NCBI RefSeq assembly: GCF_018294505.1 | Contig: NC_057803.1 | Coordinates: forward strand, 685,193,881-685,257,880 | Length of the DNA: 64,000 bases | Origin: Triticum aestivum | Lineage: Eukaryota; Streptophyta; Magnoliopsida; Poales; Poaceae | Direction of reading: 5' to 3' | Position numbers and translations under genes: made by a program | The notes under the pieces: model-generated | What the model saw: only the letters and a program-made list of their open reading frames with translations | Told to the model about the DNA's origin: nothing | Database searches by the model: none | Shown: positions 47,644-59,262 of the stretch, piece after piece | Position numbering within the stretch: position 1 is the stretch's first letter | How the letters are laid out: the number at the start of each line of letters is the position of its first letter

Positions 47644-48699
47644 TCAGAAGCCTGGATAGTAGTTGGGGTACTGAGGAGCGGACATCCACTGATCCCACTG
47701 TTGAGGCTCTTCCTCCTCCTCTACAGCAGCCTGATCGTTTCGGTAGGTGATGATGTCCACAGGCATAATCCTATATCCGCCCCTGGCAACAGGATATAAC
47801 AAAGTAGGAGCAGGCAATGGAATAATATCACAAGTGATGACACTAAAAACCAGGTTATGTGGAACAGGGATGTTGGGAGATTCGATATCAGTAAAGTGGT
47901 GGTGATCCATGGCCGTGCGATCTAGGTAAACCTTGGTCAGAGGGTAATCATGAGGGCGTATCTCAACCCCGAAGTGAGCCGCCAAACGAGTAGCGAAAAT
48001 CCCACCATGTATTTTACCCTTGGACCTATTAATGTTGAGGCGACGTGCCACAATAGCTCCCAAGCTATAAGTGTTGTCGCCGTCTAGTGCATGACGTAAA
48101 ACAACAAAGTCTGGTGCGCTTAGCGCACCCACCTTTTCCCTAGCAAGCAAACACTTAGCGACAAATAAAGTAAAATAATGCATTGCATGAAAGTGTATGC
48201 TAGTGGTAGTGACGGCCGACACCCCTCTCTCATCTTCCACTGTCAAAGTACGACAAAAGGCCTCAAACTCTGCTGGCCTAGGCTCAACTAAACTCCCATC
48301 AGAAAGGATCATGCATATGTCGCCAAATTCAGTAAGTGGTATCTGATGGGATTCAACATATAAATCAAATCACACTTCAGGAGGATTATTCCTAGAGAAG
48401 AAAGTAAAGCTTTGAACAAAGGAGTTTGTGAGGAGATGATACTGTTCGCATTCAGCTGCGATGAAGTGGGTGAGGCCGACATTAGGAGCATATTGTGTGA
48501 ACTCCTAAAGGATTCTAGCCTCTTCCCTGAACGGGGTGTCCGGCCAGTCGCATGGCCGTACTTCCGCCAACCTCCAAGGATGGAGATCACTGTCAGATGA
48601 CTCCCCAATAACACCCTTGGAGTTCTTCTTGGAGCCAAACTTCCTAAAGATATTCACGGTTTTCCTATAAACAAAAATTCTGACATTTTTAGTCCACAA
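47644..48699 (-). pseudogene. Second ORF of the Sabrina-like element (Athila ORF1-like)
   Basis: One minus-strand frame of 352 codons from 48699 to the stop at 47644, with an in-frame TAG at 48507-48505 and a TGA near 48375. The intact last 222 codons start at ATG 48312. Recognisable stretches: NSFVQSFTFFSRNNPPEV, FHAMHYFTLFVAKCLLAREK, LGAIVARRLNINRSKGKIHG, FATRLAAHFGVEI, and an acidic Trp- and Tyr-rich tail. The layout resembles the extra ORF of Athila-group gypsy elements (ATHILA ORF1 family), whose role is not established; that match is by eye. It is not a polymerase. An acceptor-like TTTATAG near 48665 suggests the gene is spliced from an upstream leader. Confidence 0.62.
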
Positions 48700-49440
48700 A
48701 ATATTCTCAACAAAACTTCACAAAAATGATACCAACTACTCATAGGGATACATAGAGGTCATAGCAAGCATTCAAACTACTTAAAACTCTAAGAATTCAA
48801 CATGCAAGCTCATCTACGGCAGCACCACGAGTAGCTAATTATTAAAAATATAAACCACTAAAACAAAAACTAATTGGACAAACGGTGGAGTCACATACCA
48901 AGCAACAATCCTCGGAAACAGATTTGGAAACGGAGCTTCGAGCAAAAAGATCGAAATCCACGGGTTTGAGAGCAAGAACACGAGAGAGAGAGAGAGAGGG
49001 CAATGGAGAATTTTTTCTGGAGGTAGGTAATGATGTGGTGTAAAGAGATAAGTGAGGGGGCCCACGTGGGGACCACAACCCAACAGGGTGCGCCTGGGGG
49101 TCCTGGCGCGCCCAGGTGGGTTGCGCCCACCTGGTGCACCTCCCTCTGATATTATTTGAACTAGAAATTCAGAAATATTCAGAAAAAATCGTATTAAATT
49201 TTTAGGGCATTCTAAGAACTTCTATTTTTGGGTCATTTTTTATTGCACAAGAAATTCAAAAAATAGACAAAACATGCCATTTTATTTTATTTAACTAAAA
49301 AACAGAAAGCAAAAAGTAGGGACAAAAGGTAGTGCTTAGTAAATTCATCAACTTCATACCACTCAAAAATGATCCATTTATAAGGTTGATCAAGTCTTAT
49401 TAACAACCACTTTTGATTAGCATGAAACCGAAGAACTTTT
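48700..49440 (-). promoter_or_regulatory. Putative promoter and leader of the second Sabrina-like gene
   Basis: On the minus strand this non-coding stretch has a GC-rich block (49140-49060), then a CT-repeat tract (about 48998-48983) and a leader-like segment. A possible donor GTATGT lies at about 48900, with AT-rich intron-like sequence to about 48665. This looks like a separate transcription start for the downstream gene rather than lost pol. Inferred from composition only. Confidence 0.4.
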
Positions 49441-49448
49441 GTAAATCA

Positions 49449-52199
49449 CTAAGTTACCTCAATGGGGATATGAATGTCCCCAACAATAAGCATTTCATAT
49501 TTCTTTTTGGCAGTAGGTAAAGGTATTTGAAAACTTCCAATAGTGATTGTCGGAGATTTTTCAATAACATTAATACCATTCACTTGGAATTGTTTCTTCG
49601 GAAAGTGCACCATATGCTCATTACCATTGATATGAAAAGTGACCTTGCTTTTATTGCAATCAATAAGAGCCCCTACAATATTCAGGAAGGGTCTACCAAG
49701 GATAACCGACATGTTGTCATCCTCGGGCATCTCAAGTATAACAAAGTCAGTCACAATAGTAACATTAGCAACAACAACGGGCACATTCTCACAAATACCG
49801 ATAGGTATGGCAGTTCATTTGTCAGCCATTTGCAAAGATACTTCAGTAGGTGTGAGTTTATTCAAATCAAGTCTTTTATATAAAGAGAAAGACATAACAC
49901 TAACACCAGCTCCTAAATCACACAAAGCAGTTTTCACATAATTCTTTTTTGATGGAGCAAGGTATAGTTGGTTCCCGGATCTCCAAATTTTTTAGGTACT
50001 CGATCTTTAAAAGTGTAATTAGCAAGAATAGTGGAGATTTTAGCTTTCGGTACTTTTCTCTTATTAGTGATGATGTCTTTCATATACTTTGCATAAGGAG
50101 GAATTTTCAAGATATCAGTCAAGCGAGTACGCAAAAAGACTGGCCTCAGCATTTCAGCAAAGCGTTCAAATTCTTCATCATCATTCTTTTTAGTTGACTA
50201 AGGTGGAAAAGGCATTAGTTTTTGAACCCACGGTTCTCTATCTTTACCGTGTTTTCTAGCCGCAAAGTCTCTTTTATCATACATTTTATTCTTGGGTTGT
50301 GGATTATCAAGATCAACAGGTGGTTCTATCTCAACATCATTGTCTGGTTCTTTATTATTTGGCTGAGAGTCTTCATGAACATCAGCATTATCTTTTTCAT
50401 TATCACTAGGTGAATGTTCATTACCAGACTGAGTTTTAGCATCAGAGATAGAGGTTTCATTATGATTATCAGGAGGTTTTTCTATTTCAGGTTCACTAGG
50501 AGCATGCAAAGTCCGATCATTTTTCTTTTTCTTTTTCTTTCTAGAAGAACTAGGTGTAGTGGTGTTGTTCCTTTGTGAATCCTGTTCAATTCTTTTTGGG
50601 TGTCCCTCAGGATAAAGTGGTTCCTGAGTCATTTTACCTCCTCTAGTTGCAACTCTAACAGCAAAGTCATGTATATTATTATTCATTTCATCTAGCAACT
50701 CTCTTTGAGATTTAGCAACTTTTTCTAACTGAGTTTGAACCATATAAGCATGCTTTCCAACACCTCTAACATCATTTGAGATTCTAAATAACAAGTCACT
50801 CGAGCGAGCAATCATATCAGAATTATATTTCAATTGTTTCATAACATTTGCATTAAAGTGATCTTGTCCTAATATAATTTTCAAACTCATAAAGGCATTG
50901 TCTAGAGTGCATATTGTGAGGATTATCATTATCAATGTACGCAAAAAGATTGTGGTGTATTAAGCCCAAGTATTTCTTCAATAGGAGGTAAATTTTTAAC
51001 ATCCTCAGCTTTAATACCCTTTTCCTTCATAGATTTCTTTGCCTCTTGCATATCTTTAGGACTGACATATAATATACCCCTCTTCTTTGGAGTGGGTTTA
51101 GCCGGTGGTTCAGGAAGATTCCAATCATCATAACTTTTCAATATATTATTCAATAATTCTTTAGCTTGACCAACAGTTTGTTCCCTGAAAACACAACCAA
51201 CACAACTATCTAGGAAATCCCTATAAGCATCGATTAGTCCATTATAGAAGATATCAACTATTTCATTTTTCTTAAGAGGATGACCAGGAAAAGCATTAAG
51301 TAATTCGCAAAGCCTCCCCCAATCTTGTGGGAGACTCTCTTCTTTAATTTGCAGAAAGTTAAATATTTACTGTAAAGCAGCTTGTTTCTTATGAGCAGGG
51401 AATATTTTTCAGATAAGTAATAAATCATATCCTGGAGACTACGCACACAACCAGGAGCAAGAGTATGGTACCAAGCTTTAGCATCACCCTTTAATGAGAA
51501 TGGAAATAATTTGAGAATAAAGTAATAGCGAGTTTTCTCATCATGAGTAAAAAGGGTGGCTATGTCATTCAACTTAGTAAGATGTGCCACAACAGTTTCA
51601 GTTTCATAACCATGGAAAGGATCATATTCAACCAAAGTAATTAACTCTGGGTTGACAGAGAATTCATAATCCTTATCATCAATAAGGATATGTGAAGTAG
51701 CAAACTTAGGATCACATTTCATTCTAGCATTCAGATATTTTTCTTTATACTTGCATAATAATTTCTCTAGATCATCTCTATCCTTACAAGCAAGAATATC
51801 TCTAGTTGTCTCCTCATTCATAACATAACCTTCCGGTACCTTAGGCAATTCATATCTAGGAAGGCTAGTTCTAGCAGGTGTTTCAGGAGTTTCAGTTTCA
51901 AGCTCGTCATCAGATTCAACAACATCATGTTGTATTACTCTAGCAATTTGTTTATCAAGAAATTCACCAAGTCGCACATCATCATTATCAAGCAAGGTAC
52001 TAGCATCACCATAAGCATTATCCATAGCAGAAGTAGCATCATCAATAACTTGTGACATATCAGAATTAATAGCATGTGGTGGCGGTGCAAGTTTACTTAT
52101 AACAGAAGGTGAATCTAAAGCAGAACTAGATGGCAATTCCTTACCTCCCCTTGTCTTTGAGGGAAAAATGTTAGTCTTAGCATCCTTCAGATTTTTCAT
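49449..52199 (-). pseudogene. Gag-protease of the Sabrina-like element
   Basis: ATG at 52199. Gag core at about 51600-51420 (LKLFPFSLKGDAKAWYHTL), then a hinge that after a one-base loss near 51405 continues in another frame (FLDSCVGCVFREQTVGQAKE). Next come a long acidic, Asn/Asp-rich stretch (50600-50250) and a KKKKKK basic tract. The protease follows, with catalytic DLGAGVSVM (Asp codon at 49919-49917) and ILGRPFLNIVGALIDC. The frame stops at 49449 without reverse transcriptase. Several stops and shifts (near 51405, 50935, 50198, 49934) make it non-functional. Domain identity is clear; exact lengths are not. Confidence 0.85.
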
Positions 52200-52248
52200 A
52201 GTGATAAATTGATAATAATCCCAAGTGACTCAACAAATATAGCTATGC

Positions 52249-52267
52249 TCCCTGGCAACGGCGCCAG
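52249..52267 (-). promoter_or_regulatory. Primer-binding site of the Sabrina-like element
   Basis: Minus-strand TGGCGCCGTTGCCAGGGAG, ten bases from the 5' LTR. Same tRNA class as the Fatima-like site, with A where that one has G. Confidence 0.85.
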
Positions 52268-52277
52268 AAAAAGGTCT

Positions 52278-53679
52278 TGATAACCCACAAGCATAGGGGA
52301 TCGCAACAGTTTTTGAGGGTAGAGTATTCAACCCAAATTTATAGATTCGACACAAGGGGAGCCAAAGAATATTTGAAGGTATTAGCAGATGAGTTGTCAA
52401 TTCAACCACACCTGGAGATTAATTACCTACAACAATGTGATCAGTAACAAAGTAATATGATAGTTTTAATAATAGTAGCAGTAGCAATGGTAACAGTAGC
52501 AGTCATAGCAGTAGTTTTGTAACAAGTGCAACAGTAACGATAGCAGTAGTAACTTAGCAAGAATAATATAGGATAAATTCGTAGGCATTGGATCGGTGAC
52601 TTGTTGGATGATATTCATCATGAGACAGTTATAACCTAGGGCGATATGGCACTAGCTCCAGTTCATCAATATAATGTAGGCATGTATTCCATAAATAGTC
52701 ATACGTGCTTATGGAAAGAACTTGCATGACATCTTTTGTCCTACCCTCCCGTGGCAGCGGGGTCCTATTGGAAACTAAGGGATATTAAGGCCTCCTTTTA
52801 ATAGAGAACCGGAACAAAGCATTAACACATGGAGAATACATGAACTCCTCAAACTACGGTCATCACCGGGAGTGGTCCCGACTATTGTCACTCCGGGGTT
52901 GCCGGATCATAACACGTAGTAGGTGACTATAACTTGCAAGATCAGATCTAGAACATGGATATAATGGTGATAACATAAACGGTTCATATCTGAAATCATG
53001 GCACCCGGGCCCAAAGTGACAAGCATGGCAAAGTCATAGCAACATCAATCTTAGAACACCGTGGATACTAGAAATCAAGCCCTAACAAAACTAACTCGAT
53101 TACATGATGAATCTCATCAAACTCCACACCGACCAGCGAGCCTACGAAGGAATTACTCACTCTCGGTGGGGAGCATCATGGAATTGGCGATGGAGAAGGG
53201 TTGGTGATGACAAAGAACGAAGATCCCCTCTCTGGAGCCCCAAACGGAATCCAGATGTGGCCTCCCAATGAAGAACAGGAGGTGACGGCGGCTCCGTCTC
53301 ATGGATCGCAATAATTCTTTCTCCCTAATTTTTTCGGAAAAATAGGATTTTATAGCATCGGTTTCAGGGTCTGCGGGGCCACCAGGTGGGGACAACCCAC
53401 CTGGGCGCGCCAGGAGAGGGGGACGCCCTGGTGGGCTGTGCCCACCCAGGTGCCCCTCTCCGGTAGGTCTTGGCTCTAGAAATTCTTGTTCATTGTATAA
53501 AAATTCCTTGCAAAGTTTCGTTACATTCTGAGAACTTTTATTTCTGCACAAAAACAATAGCATGGTGGTTCTGCTGAAAATAGCGTCAGTCCGGGGTTAG
53601 TTTCACTCAAATCATGCAAATTAGAGTCCAAAACAAGAGGAAAAGTGTTAGGAAAAGTAGATACGTTGGAGACGTATCA
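52278..53679 (-). repeat. 5' LTR of the Sabrina-like element
   Basis: 1402 bp, counterpart of 42480-43875. It adjoins the second CACTT at 53680. Confidence 0.93.
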
Positions 53680-53875
53680 CACTTCGGCTTCCACGATTTC
53701 ATAGGTTTCCTTATCACTCCTCTCATATGGTAACTTTGGAAGAGGCTTGAGACTTGGAGCATATTTGAATTTCTTCCCGCCTCTTGTACTGCTAGCCGCC
53801 GGAGCAGTGGCATCTCTCTCTCGTCATTGCTGAGGCGGCGTAATCTGCTGATACGCTGGAGGAGGCAGAGTGCCC

Positions 53876-55434
53876 TGATACGCCTCCAACGTATCTATAA
53901 TTTTTGATTGTTCCATGTTGTTATATTATCATTCTTGGATGTTCTACAATCATTTTATAGCAACTTTATATCATTTTTTGGGACTAACCTATTGACCCAG
54001 TGCCCAGTGCCAATTGCTATTTTTTGCTTGTTTTTTACATCGCGAGAAATCAATATCAAACGGAGTCCAAACATTGCGAAACTTTTTGTGGATTTTTTAT
54101 GGACCAGAAGACCACCAGTGTGCCAGAGAAGCACCTGAGGGGCCCCGAGGGGGGCACAACCCACCAAGGGGCACCTGGGGGTCCAGGCGCGCCCAGGTGG
54201 GTTGTGCCCACCTCAGTGGCCTCCCACACCCCCTCTTTACCCTATAAATTCTCAAATATTCCAAAAACCCTCGGGGGTAAACCTTGATCAGAAGTTCTGC
54301 CGCCGCAAGGCTTTGTAGCCACCGAAAACCAATCTAGACCCCGTTCTGGCACCCTGCCGGAGGGGAAATCATCTTCGGTGGCCATCTTCGTCATCCCGGC
54401 GGCCACCACGATGAGGAGGGAGAGTCCACCCTCGGGGCTGAGGTTTGTACCAGTAGCTATGTGTTTAATCTCTCTCTCTCAATGTTCTTGAGATGTCATG
54501 ACCTTGATGTATCGCGGGCTTTGTTAATATAGTCGGATCATATGGTGTTTTCCCCTCTCTATCTTGTTGTGATGAATTGAGTTTTTACCTTTCAGATTTC
54601 ATTGTTATCGGATTGAATACTTTTATGGATTTGAGAGCACTTGATATATGTCTTGCATATGAATACTCGTGGTGGCAATGGAGTATCATATTGATTCACT
54701 GTATATGTGTTTTGGCACTCAACTCGTGGATTCCCGCGGTGACATTGGGGTAATCTATGCGTGGGGTTGATGCACGTTCTCGTCTTTTGTTTCTCTGGTA
54801 GAAATCTTGGGGCACTCTTTGAAGTTCTTTGTGTTGGATTGAGTATTATGAATCTAAAATTATTTGGTGTTATTTTAGTACGAACTCTTGGATAGATCGA
54901 TCGGAAAGAATAACGTCGAGGTGGTTTCGTACCCTACGAATGATTTCTTTGTATGTTCTCTGCTAGATAGGAACTTTGGAGTGTTTCTTCGTTGCAAGTT
55001 GAGGGATGGTTATATGATCCAATTATATTAGCATTGTTGAGAGATTGCACTAGTGAAAGTACGGACCCTAGGCCTCATTTTCAAGCATGGCAATATCGTT
55101 TTTGTGCCCGTTTACTATTTGCTACCTTGCTGTTTTTATTTATTCAGGTTATAAAAATATATTTCTACCACCCATATTACACTTGTATCACCATCTCTTC
55201 GCCGAACTAGTGCACCTATACAAATTGTCATTGTATTGGGTGTGTTGGGGACACAAGAGATTTCTTGTATTTGATTGTAGGGTTGTTTGAGAGAGACTAT
55301 CTTCATCCTACACCTCCCATGGATTTATAAACCTTAGGTCATCCACTTGAGGGAAAATTGCTACTGTCCTACAAAACTCTACGCTTGGAGGCCCAACACG
55401 TGTCTAAAAGAATAAAGTTGCGTAGTAGACATCA
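53876..55434 (+). repeat. 5' LTR of a WHAM-related gypsy element
   Basis: 1559 bp, TGATACGCCTCCAACGTATC...GTAGACATCA, inserted in the CACTA peptidase gene after TGCCC (53871-53875). PBS and leader follow, so this is the left end of a longer element whose body continues beyond the nested insertion and the window. It shares its 3' half with the solo LTR at 44946-46592. Confidence 0.87.
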
Positions 55435-55445
55435 AGATCTTTTCT

Positions 55446-55463
55446 GGCGCCATTGCCGGGGAG
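55446..55463 (+). promoter_or_regulatory. Primer-binding site of the WHAM-related element
   Basis: TGGCGCCATTGCCGGGGA, 11 bases after the LTR. Same class as the Fatima-like and Sabrina-like sites, with A for G at one position. Confidence 0.85.
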
Positions 55464-55478
55464 GTGAGTGCATGAAGT

Positions 55479-58400
55479 GTAACACCCACGACGCAGCTAT
55501 ATCTCCCACGTGTCGAGGCATGACTTAGAGCCATAACCGCATGGTGGTTTAGTCGCAAGTGGGGTAATCTTCACACAATCCCATGTACTGAATAAGAAAG
55601 GGATAAAGAGTTGGCTTACAATCGCCACTTCACACAAATAACAAGTTAAACATACATCATCCAGAATACAATCAAAGTCCAACTATGAAACCAAAATAAA
55701 AGAAGACAACCCCAAATGCTAGATCCCCGATCGTCCCAACTGGGCATCACTACTGATCAACCGAAAAAGACACATAACAGCTATCAAGATCTTCATCGAG
55801 CTCCCACTTGAGCTTGGTTGCGTCACTTGCACTGGTATCATCAGCACCTGCAACTGTTTGGGAGTATCCGTGAGTCACGAGGACTCATCAATCTCACACC
55901 CGCGAGATCAAGACTATTTAAGCTTATGGGTAGGTTAGAGTAATGAGGTGGAGCTGCAGCAAGCACTAACCAAATATGGTGGCTAACATACGCAAATAAG
56001 AGCGAGAAGAGAAGAAACGCAACGGTCGTGAAGCTAGAAGTGATCAAGAAGTGATCCGGAAACTACTTACGCACAACCATAACACAAGAACCATGTTCAC
56101 TTTCCGGACTCCACTGAAAAGAGACCATCACAGCTACACACGTGGTTGATGCATTTTACTTAAGTCAAGTGTCAAGTTCTCTACAACCGGACATTAACAA
56201 ATTCCCATCTACCACATAACCGCAGGCACGACTCTTGAAAGTTTAAACCCTGCAGGGGTGTCCCAACTTAGCCCATCACAAGCTCTCACGGTCAACAAAG
56301 GATATTCCTTCTCCTGGAAAGACCCGATCAGTCTCGGAGTCCCGGTTACAAGACATTTCGGCAATGGTAAAACAAGACCAGCAAGACCGCCCGATGTGCC
56401 GACAATACCGATAGGAGCTGCACATATCTCGTTCTCAGGGCAACACTGGATGAGCACTCTATACAACTAAAACCAGCCCTCAAGTTTCCCCGAGGTGGCG
56501 CTGCAAAGGACTCTAGTTCGGACCAACACTTAGAGAAGCACTGGCCCGGGGGGTTAAAATAAAGATGACCCTTGGGAGCGCGACTCCCAAGGGAAAAGAT
56601 ATAGGTTGTTAGGAAAATGTAAAACCAAGGTTGGGCCTTGCTAGAGGTGTTTTATTCAAAGCGAACTGTCAAGGGGTTCCCATAACACCCAACCACATTA
56701 GGAACGCAAAATCAAGGAACATAACACCGATATGACGGAAACTAGGGTGGCAAGAGTGTAACAAAACACCAAACATAAGGCCGAGCCTTCCACCCTTTAC
56801 CAAGTATATAGATGCATTAATTAAGTAAGAGATATTGTGATATCCCAACATATCCATGTTCCAACATGGAACAAACTTCAGCTTCACCTACAACTAACAA
56901 CGCTATAAGAGGGGTTGAGCAAAAGCGGTAACATAGCCAAACAACGGTCTGCTAGGATGGTTGAAAAAGGTTAGAGGCTATCATGGCAGTTTGGGAGGCT
57001 TGATAAACAAGTGGTAGGTAGCACGACATAGCGATAGAGCGAACAACTCGCAAGCAAAGATAGAAGTGCTTTCGAGGGTATGTCATCTTGCCTGGGATCC
57101 CGCAAGGAAGAAGAACGAGTCCAAGAAGTAGACGACCCAACGTAGTCGAACGAATCCTCAACTCCGGAACGAAACCAAAGCTAACGAGAGAAGCAACCTA
57201 GAAACAAGCAAGCAACATAGTAAACAACCATCACATAAACATGGCATGATGCACAACCAAGTATGATGCATGTCCGGTTTAATGAGGCATGGCATGGCAG
57301 AGTGCACAAACAATAATCAAATTAAGTGGAGCTCAATATGCAACGAGTTGCATATTTACGAAACACCACATTCAATCATTTAGTTCACTCTTGTTTATGT
57401 ACCCAACAATATTAAATGTTATTAAACATAGCAAGAGGTGAAGCATAATAAAACTACCTATCTAGGCAAGTTTAAATGAGGCCGGAACAACAAGCAACAA
57501 GTCCAGAAAAATCCTCATGTGCATATTTTAAAGTTAGTACTGTTCCGCCCTATACACAATTTTAGATTTGTTAAACATGCAAAGTACTGCCACCATGTTA
57601 ACTATGCATTTTTCTACCCCATTTACATATAAAGATTATTTAAAATGGAGCTACAGTTATTTAGTTATGAAAGAAATCATTTTAGCAAGTTATTTAAGCA
57701 AATTCAAACAAACTCATTTAAACATTCTAAACATGCATGAAAGTTGGAAATTATTAATCTAAACAAAATTCTAAGTATTTTACATATATAACTCATTTAC
57801 ATATGATGCATGGTTTGTGAGTTATTATATGCATGAAGACTAGGATGTTTTCTGTAAAACAGCAGCTCACTGGATAAAAGAAAAAATCATAGCGCATGAA
57901 AAAAACACTACGGGCTGAAACAGGAATAGAGCAGTGGGCGCTGGGGCGCTCACCATGGGCCTAGGCCCAGTCGGTGGAGAGGCTGGCCGGCTGGAGCGCT
58001 GGGCCTCGGGTGGATCGCGGCCCATGGGGCCCAGAGACACCTCGTCCTCCTCCCCGATCCCACTGGATCGAGGGAAAGCAGGGATGGCGATTCCGCAACG
58101 TCGGCAAGGATGGAGGTGGCCAAGGAAGGTCGGGACGGGCAGATCCAGCCATGGGAACCGGATCAGGCGACGGTCGGAGGGAGCTTTGGCGCGGTGGGAC
58201 ATGCGAGCAGGGGCGGCGAGCGCAGGGCGTCGGAGGTGGTCGAGGGAGGTCCGGCGGTGAGCTGCTGGGCACCGTGGAACCGGATGGCGTAGGGGAGCGC
58301 TGCTCCGACGGCGGTGGTGTCCGGCACAGGCACGGGGCAGTGGGGTCAGCGCGGTGGTGCAAGTGCGAGGCGGCGGGGTCGAGACTCCTAAGCGGCGGGG

Positions 58401-59262
58401 CTGGAGCGGGGAGATGGGACGGGCGACAAACGCGGGCGGCGCTCAGGCCCGGATGGGCTCGGGCGGGCCCTGCACGGGCCTGAGCAGGCCCCGGCGGATG
58501 GGGGCGCTGGAGGGGTTACGTGGCACGCGCTGGGTGGGTAGAGAGGCGCTGACGGGGTGAGGTGGAGCTGCGGGATTGGTCGGGGTGCGCTAGCGGCGGC
58601 GCCAAGTGGAGGACAGGGGCTGGAGCGGCACGGAATCTAAGGAGGGGGAGGCTAGAGGTAGGTGGTGGCTAGGGGATGCCCAAAATGGCATGGGAAAGGT
58701 GTTTAAATAGGAAAGAGGGGCTAGGGTTAGGGCATTAGCTCCATTTCGGAGTCGTTCGATCGCCATCGGATGGTCCGAAGCGGAGGGAGTAGGTAGATGG
58801 GTTAGGTAACGGGCTGTGTAGACGAGTTGGGCTGAGAGGAGAGAAGAGAATAGCAGCCCAGCAACGGTTTCCAGAGACCGAAAACATCCGACGTATGACC
58901 GGCTATAATGCCGCTATATGTTTAATGGTTGGGCTACCAAACGAGCTCCGAATGCGATGAAACTTGGCAGGCGGCCTACTGATAACAAAACAACACTGCA
59001 TACCAACTTTCAACCCATTCCGAGAACTTTTTCTGACCACTTATAAAATAATATTTCGGACATGCCGCAGGCGCATGCGAGTGTGAAAGGGGCTCGGGAC
59101 GGACAATGAAGAGAACTGGGAGACGCGAACGGATGCAAGTTTTGAAAACATGATGATGCAATGCACATGATGACATGGCAAGATGCAACACGCAAGCGAA
59201 TGACATGGCAACGACGGCGCATAACTGAAAGACACCTAGTGCAACGGTCTCGGGGTGTTACA
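55479..59262 (-). repeat. 3' LTR, 3784 bp
   Basis: Perfect 10-bp terminal inverted repeat TGTAACACCC/GGGTGTTACA. A GC-rich block (57920-58660) near its inner side produces long chance frames on both strands. The first 1.1 kb matches 62876-64000 closely. Confidence 0.9.

Larger units (their letters stand above)
42480..53679 (-). mobile_element. Sabrina-like gypsy element without pol, TSD CACTT
   Basis: LTRs 42480-43875 and 52278-53679 flanked by CACTT at 42475-42479 and 53680-53684, inserted in an exon of the CACTA peptidase gene. Minus-strand order: 5' LTR (53679-52278), PBS (52267-52249), gag-protease (52199-49449), second gene (48699-47644), long non-coding 3' part, PPT beside 43876, 3' LTR. 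There is no reverse transcriptase or integrase. A WHAM-like solo LTR sits at 44946-46592. Both LTRs begin, on the minus strand, TGATACGTCTCCAACGTATC. The family name is from memory of this LTR start and the Athila-like layout. Confidence 0.9.
3270..53875 (-). mobile_element. CACTA (En/Spm) DNA transposon hosting the nest
   Basis: The terminal CACTA motif starts at 3270. It is followed by subterminal repeats built on TTTAGTCCCGGTT and the complement AACCGGGACTAAA, the pattern known for grass CACTA elements. Visible pieces are 3270-4169, 40858-42479 and 53680-53875; the rest of the interval is later LTR insertions. The pieces rejoin in coding frame: the peptidase gene reads through both the 4169/40863 and the 42479/53685 junctions once one TSD copy is dropped. 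Orientation is minus by the gene. The other terminus and any transposase lie beyond 64000. Confidence covers the identity and the joining of the pieces. Confidence 0.82.
4133..53875 (-). pseudogene. CACTA-borne Ulp1-like (C48) cysteine peptidase gene, broken
   Basis: Plant CACTA elements often carry a gene ending in a Ulp1/SUMO-peptidase (C48) fold. Pieces on the minus strand: 53875-53680, 42479-40863 and 4169-4133 (stop TGA at 4133-4135). Before the peptidase fold comes a conserved block with TTMMRKLHDWYM and VEFVELFQLLNQDTLDK (42216-41860). Later exons with readable GT-AG borders give FHFILLSIKLDG, then LCGYYVCEFIRH, whose first Cys is the expected nucleophile, and the tail ELAGFFLDHVI. Breaks: in-frame stops in the first two pieces, a one-base loss in an A-run (about 41765), a TAG replacing glutamine in the exon near 41335, and two LTR insertions within exons. 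The catalytic His and Asp were not placed with certainty. An inactive relic. Confidence 0.78.

Noticed and set aside
48835..49139. Small hydrophobic proteins in the Sabrina-like spacer
   Set aside because: Three overlapping frames cover the CT-repeat leader; mutually exclusive and without a known domain.
57934..58560. Overlapping frames of 60-169 codons on both strands near 58 kb
   Set aside because: They lie in the GC-rich block of an LTR, where stop codons are rare by composition. Gly/Arg/Ala-rich, no domain, and no start context.
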